Below are positions 31,587 to 34,106 of a DNA stretch of 34,106 bases, one piece after another. This DNA is from JAYZDF01 sp036337945. GTDB taxonomy: Bacteria > Myxococcota > Kuafuiibacteriia > Kuafuiibacteriales > Kuafuiibacteriaceae. The DNA lies in assembly GCA_036337945.1 (NCBI GenBank), contig JAYZDF010000122.1:1-34106 (forward strand), in the 5' to 3' direction. How positions within the stretch are numbered: position 1 is the stretch's first letter; the number at the start of each line of letters is the position of its first letter. The translations under genes and the position numbers were made by a program. The notes under the pieces were generated by a model that worked only from the letters and a program-made list of their open reading frames with translations, was not told where the DNA came from and searched no databases.

Positions 31587-34106
31587 GTGAACTCAATTAA
31601 GAACCGACTCGTGCTATTGCTTGGCCTCACGACTGCCAATGCCGCGTTTGCCCAAACGATTGGTCCAATACAAAGTCTCTCAACCTCACCCTCCTCTGCA
31701 TCACAGAGAAGTCCTAGCGCTTTGTGGGATGGCCAAAGTTATATTCTGGTTTGGGAAGAGGATCGAAATGATGGAAATGGAAAAGAACTCTTCTGGGCGA
31801 GAATGGACAATAATGGACAGCTTCTTACACCTAATGCTCAGCTTCTCCTTGGACAAGCGGTTAACAACAACCAAAGCCTTCCCAAGCTGGCATTGAATTC
31901 CTCCGCGCAAGAACTGTTAGTTACCTGGGCCGACTCTCGGAGCAGCGCTACTCAGGTTTATGGAACACGAGTATCACTCGGAACGAACGGTCAATCCTTG
32001 GACGGAACCGGTTTCGCAGTCACTAGTGGCGCATCCTACGGGTATCCATCTGTAGACTGCATCTCCACCCGCTGTATGTTTCTCTACCGAAAAGACGCAG
32101 GCGGAGAACTTGAATTCAGACGCATGAACCCTGATGGCACTTTTTTGGATGCCAGCTCGCAAGATCTCGTTCAAGATTCACTAGGACAAACAATCGAGCA
32201 ATCTGCGGTCATCCGAGCGAGGTCTTCTGATTTTGCGGTAATCTGGGAAGACGACCGAAATGGTTCAAACGGAATTCTCGGTTCAGATCTATTTTGGGGC
32301 TCAATCGCAGCGAGCGGAAATGTGCCTGCTATTTCGGGTCAAACCTTGGTCTCTGCCAACCTACGACAAACCGCTCCATCGGTCGCTTACGCAAGCAACA
32401 GCAATGAGTTGTGGGTGACTTGGCAAGACCAGCGGCAAGGCAACCTAGATGTGTGGTTCTCTCGATTTAATTCCCTTTCATCTACTTTGAATCAAGCCGC
32501 GATATCTGCTGGTCCCGACAATGAAGTCTTTCCCTCGTTGGGATACAAATCCACTGGAAGTGTACTCGTTTGGGAGGATTTCAGGACTGCCTACGGCTCA
32601 ATTTATGGAAGTACTCTAGACTCGCAAGGTGCTTTACAAACTCCGAAACCCTTTCCGATCTTGGCATTCTTAGGCAACGCAATCGAACAGATCGTGATTC
32701 CAGGTCCAGGCAACGATTTCCTAGTGCTGGCGGTTCAGTCAAATCCTGCACCGGCCAAAATTTACTATCGAATCATTCGTAATGAAGCACCGAGCGGGTC
32801 ATCTACGCCCCCCCTCGTTCGTGCTCCTGCAGATGGGATCAGTACAGCTGTTCTGAGCTTCGGGCCGTACACAAGTGCCCCGAGCTATAATATCGTGGAC
32901 AACACGTTATTTACGCTGAATCTTCCGAATGGAGTCACTCCAAACGTTAGCGATGAAGATCCCAATCGAGCAGGGATTCAAGTCTCCTCTGTCAATGGAC
33001 GAGTACAGTTTGGCATTTCGTCAACGCAGCGTGGAGTTGTAACCGTTTCAATAAGTTCGGTGCTAGGTACTGCGACCGGCACCGGAATGGTGGAATTTGA
33101 GAATGTTGCTCCGACAGTCAATGATGTTGAAATCTCTCCTGCAGTCCCAAATGCCAACGACGACCTCGTCCTCACTTATGCATATACGGATCCCAATCAG
33201 GACCCTGAAGGCGCGACTGAGATTACGTGGACGAGCAATGGTATTACTCAATCGAGTTTCGACAATCTTCGTACAATCCCAGCAAGCGCAACAAACCCCA
33301 GTCAAGTTTGGCGAGCACTTGTTCGCCCTTCTGACGGGCAAGCCACCGGCAGTATCGGACTCAGTAATGCAGTCACCATAGGGCCTGCACCGGGCAACGG
33401 ACAAGGGTCTGCCTGCCAAACCAATTCCGATTGCCTGACAGGCTTTTGCGTTGATAATGTTTGTTGTGAGAACCAGTGTGGTAATAGCGCTCGCGACTGC
33501 CAAGCCTGCAGCGTTGCAGCAGGAAGCAGTACCAACGGGCGCTGTGAGATTACCAATGCCGGAACCCAATGCCGCGCCGCGGCTGGACTATGTGACCGAG
33601 CTGAGGTCTGCAATGGAATAAGCCCAAGCTGCCCGGCCGATACGAGGCTTGCGGCAGGAACAAGTTGCCGCTCCGCAGTCGGTAACTGTGACATTGAAGA
33701 ATCCTGCAATGGCGTCTCGCCCTTTTGTCCCGCCGACCAGATTTTTGACGATGGGACGCCGTGCCGAGGGCGAGTGGGTGTATGCGATGAATCAGAAGTC
33801 TGCGATGGGGTGTCAGCGTTTTGTCCAGAAGATCAGAAGGTTATGCAAGGAACGGTTTGCAGAGCCGCTAGCGGACCCTGTGATACTACGGAGGTTTGCG
33901 ACGGGCTCGCTCCCACCTGCCCAGGGGACGAAGTTTCACCTCAAGGAATAGTTTGCAGAGCCGCTAGCGGCGACTGCGATGAAGAGGAAGTTTGCGATGG
34001 AGAAAATGCGCGATGTCCAATCAACCTGAAGAAGGTACAAGGAGAAATTTGTCGCGCTTCAAAGGGCGATTGTGATTACGAAGAAGTATGCGATGGATTT
34101 TCTTTT
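31587..34106 (+). CDS. Large secreted protein: WxDxR propeller-like repeats plus disintegrin-like Cys repeats (3' truncated by window)
   Basis: Open from 31587 to the window end (840 codons, no stop), so partial. A signal peptide (IKNRLVLLLGLTTANAAFAQ) begins it. The first 400 residues hold five or more copies of a W-x-D-x-R unit (LVWEEDRNDG, LVTWADSRSS, VIWEDDRNG, VTWQDQRQGN, LVWEDFRTAYG), suggesting a beta propeller. Ig/FG-type domains follow to about 600, then a Cys module (ACQTNSDCLTGFCVDNVCC) and six 32-residue disintegrin-like repeats from residue 659 (CR-x5-CD-x2-E-x-C-x-G-x4-CP). Start: GTG 31587, or the rare ATT 31596, which has AGAGGTGA 5 bases before it. A surface adhesion role is inferred. 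Confidence 0.85.
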   Translation, partial: MNSIKNRLVLLLGLTTANAAFAQTIGPIQSLSTSPSSASQRSPSALWDGQSYILVWEEDRNDGNGKELFWARMDNNGQLLTPNAQLLLGQAVNNNQSLPKLALNSSAQELLVTWADSRSSATQVYGTRVSLGTNGQSLDGTGFAVTSGASYGYPSVDCISTRCMFLYRKDAGGELEFRRMNPDGTFLDASSQDLVQDSLGQTIEQSAVIRARSSDFAVIWEDDRNGSNGILGSDLFWGSIAASGNVPAISGQTLVSANLRQTAPSVAYASNSNELWVTWQDQRQGNLDVWFSRFNSLSSTLNQAAISAGPDNEVFPSLGYKSTGSVLVWEDFRTAYGSIYGSTLDSQGALQTPKPFPILAFLGNAIEQIVIPGPGNDFLVLAVQSNPAPAKIYYRIIRNEAPSGSSTPPLVRAPADGISTAVLSFGPYTSAPSYNIVDNTLFTLNLPNGVTPNVSDEDPNRAGIQVSSVNGRVQFGISSTQRGVVTVSISSVLGTATGTGMVEFENVAPTVNDVEISPAVPNANDDLVLTYAYTDPNQDPEGATEITWTSNGITQSSFDNLRTIPASATNPSQVWRALVRPSDGQATGSIGLSNAVTIGPAPGNGQGSACQTNSDCLTGFCVDNVCCENQCGNSARDCQACSVAAGSSTNGRCEITNAGTQCRAAAGLCDRAEVCNGISPSCPADTRLAAGTSCRSAVGNCDIEESCNGVSPFCPADQIFDDGTPCRGRVGVCDESEVCDGVSAFCPEDQKVMQGTVCRAASGPCDTTEVCDGLAPTCPGDEVSPQGIVCRAASGDCDEEEVCDGENARCPINLKKVQGEICRASKGDCDYEEVCDGFSF
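33561..34106 (+). repeat. Coding tandem repeat, 96-bp period, disintegrin-like units
   Basis: Six units, the last cut by the window edge, encode 32-residue motifs. Two copies of a 20-base identical stretch (33855-33874 and 33951-33970, exactly 96 bases apart) indicate recent duplication or gene conversion within the array, unlike the older units. Confidence 0.8.

Noticed and set aside
33561..34106. A CRISPR-like reading of the two identical 20-base stretches
   Set aside because: They are 96 bases apart in frame within a Cys-rich coding repeat, with no spacers.

Overview
The window looks like the chromosome of a Gram-negative bacterium with an outer membrane. It carries two outer-membrane barrel proteins (FadL-type and TonB-receptor-type), many lipoproteins and signal peptides, and by eye a GC content near the high 40s percent. 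Three features resemble accessory proteins common in Myxococcota and related former Deltaproteobacteria: a large secreted protein with a 'DCLTGFCVDNVCC' cysteine module and disintegrin-like repeats, several cysteine-rich lipoproteins, and a PNGase F-like lipoprotein. The lineage is an inference. There is no rRNA, tRNA, IS element, phage or CRISPR array that I can see; gene density is high and intergenic gaps are short.

Layout. 19-5475: a Tat-type pirin, a YbaK-like deacylase, and a galactose block (galE on the minus strand, divergent from a membrane-anchored GH1 glycosidase overlapping galK). 5490-7972: a START-like exported protein overlapping a FadL-type channel, then a tiny Cys-rich exported peptide. 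8157-11507: TrhO, an NadR/TTD14-like ATPase, a GT4 glycosyltransferase and a 51-residue membrane zinc-ribbon protein. 11511-19741: a minus-strand run of glucan phosphorylase, a His/Cys-rich lipoprotein, a DsbA-like lipoprotein with a duplicated four-Cys module, a PNGase F-like lipoprotein, an FMN reductase and a lipoprotein made of 18 thirty-residue Cys-Cys repeats. 19931-22533: a cNMP-fold protein, a DTW/TapT tRNA modifier preceded by a probable selenoprotein gene, DUF2288 and an acyltransferase. 22643-29127: a START protein, a ceramidase-like lipoprotein translationally coupled to a TonB-receptor-like barrel, and a cytoplasmic penicillin-acylase-family Ntn hydrolase. 29414-34106: a D-threonine aldolase/D-serine dehydratase-like enzyme, glyoxalase I, DoxX and the start of the disintegrin-repeat protein, which is cut by the window edge.

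The strongest novelty is at 21132-21485 (minus). A 117-codon frame is interrupted only by UGA codon 49, in the setting Cys-Lys-Gly-Gly-Gly-UGA. Twenty nucleotides after the UGA there is a perfect 6-bp hairpin whose loop begins GGU, as in bacterial SECIS elements. The frame then continues into a four-Cys zinc ribbon. This fills what would otherwise be an empty gap of about 430 bases and looks like an undescribed selenoprotein, perhaps with a DUF2007-like fold.

Two themes recur. One is extracytoplasmic cysteine chemistry: DsbA, the Cys-repeat proteins and metal-binding lipoproteins. The other is lipid or amide handling: FadL, two START proteins, an acyltransferase, a ceramidase-like protein with its barrel, and an acylase.
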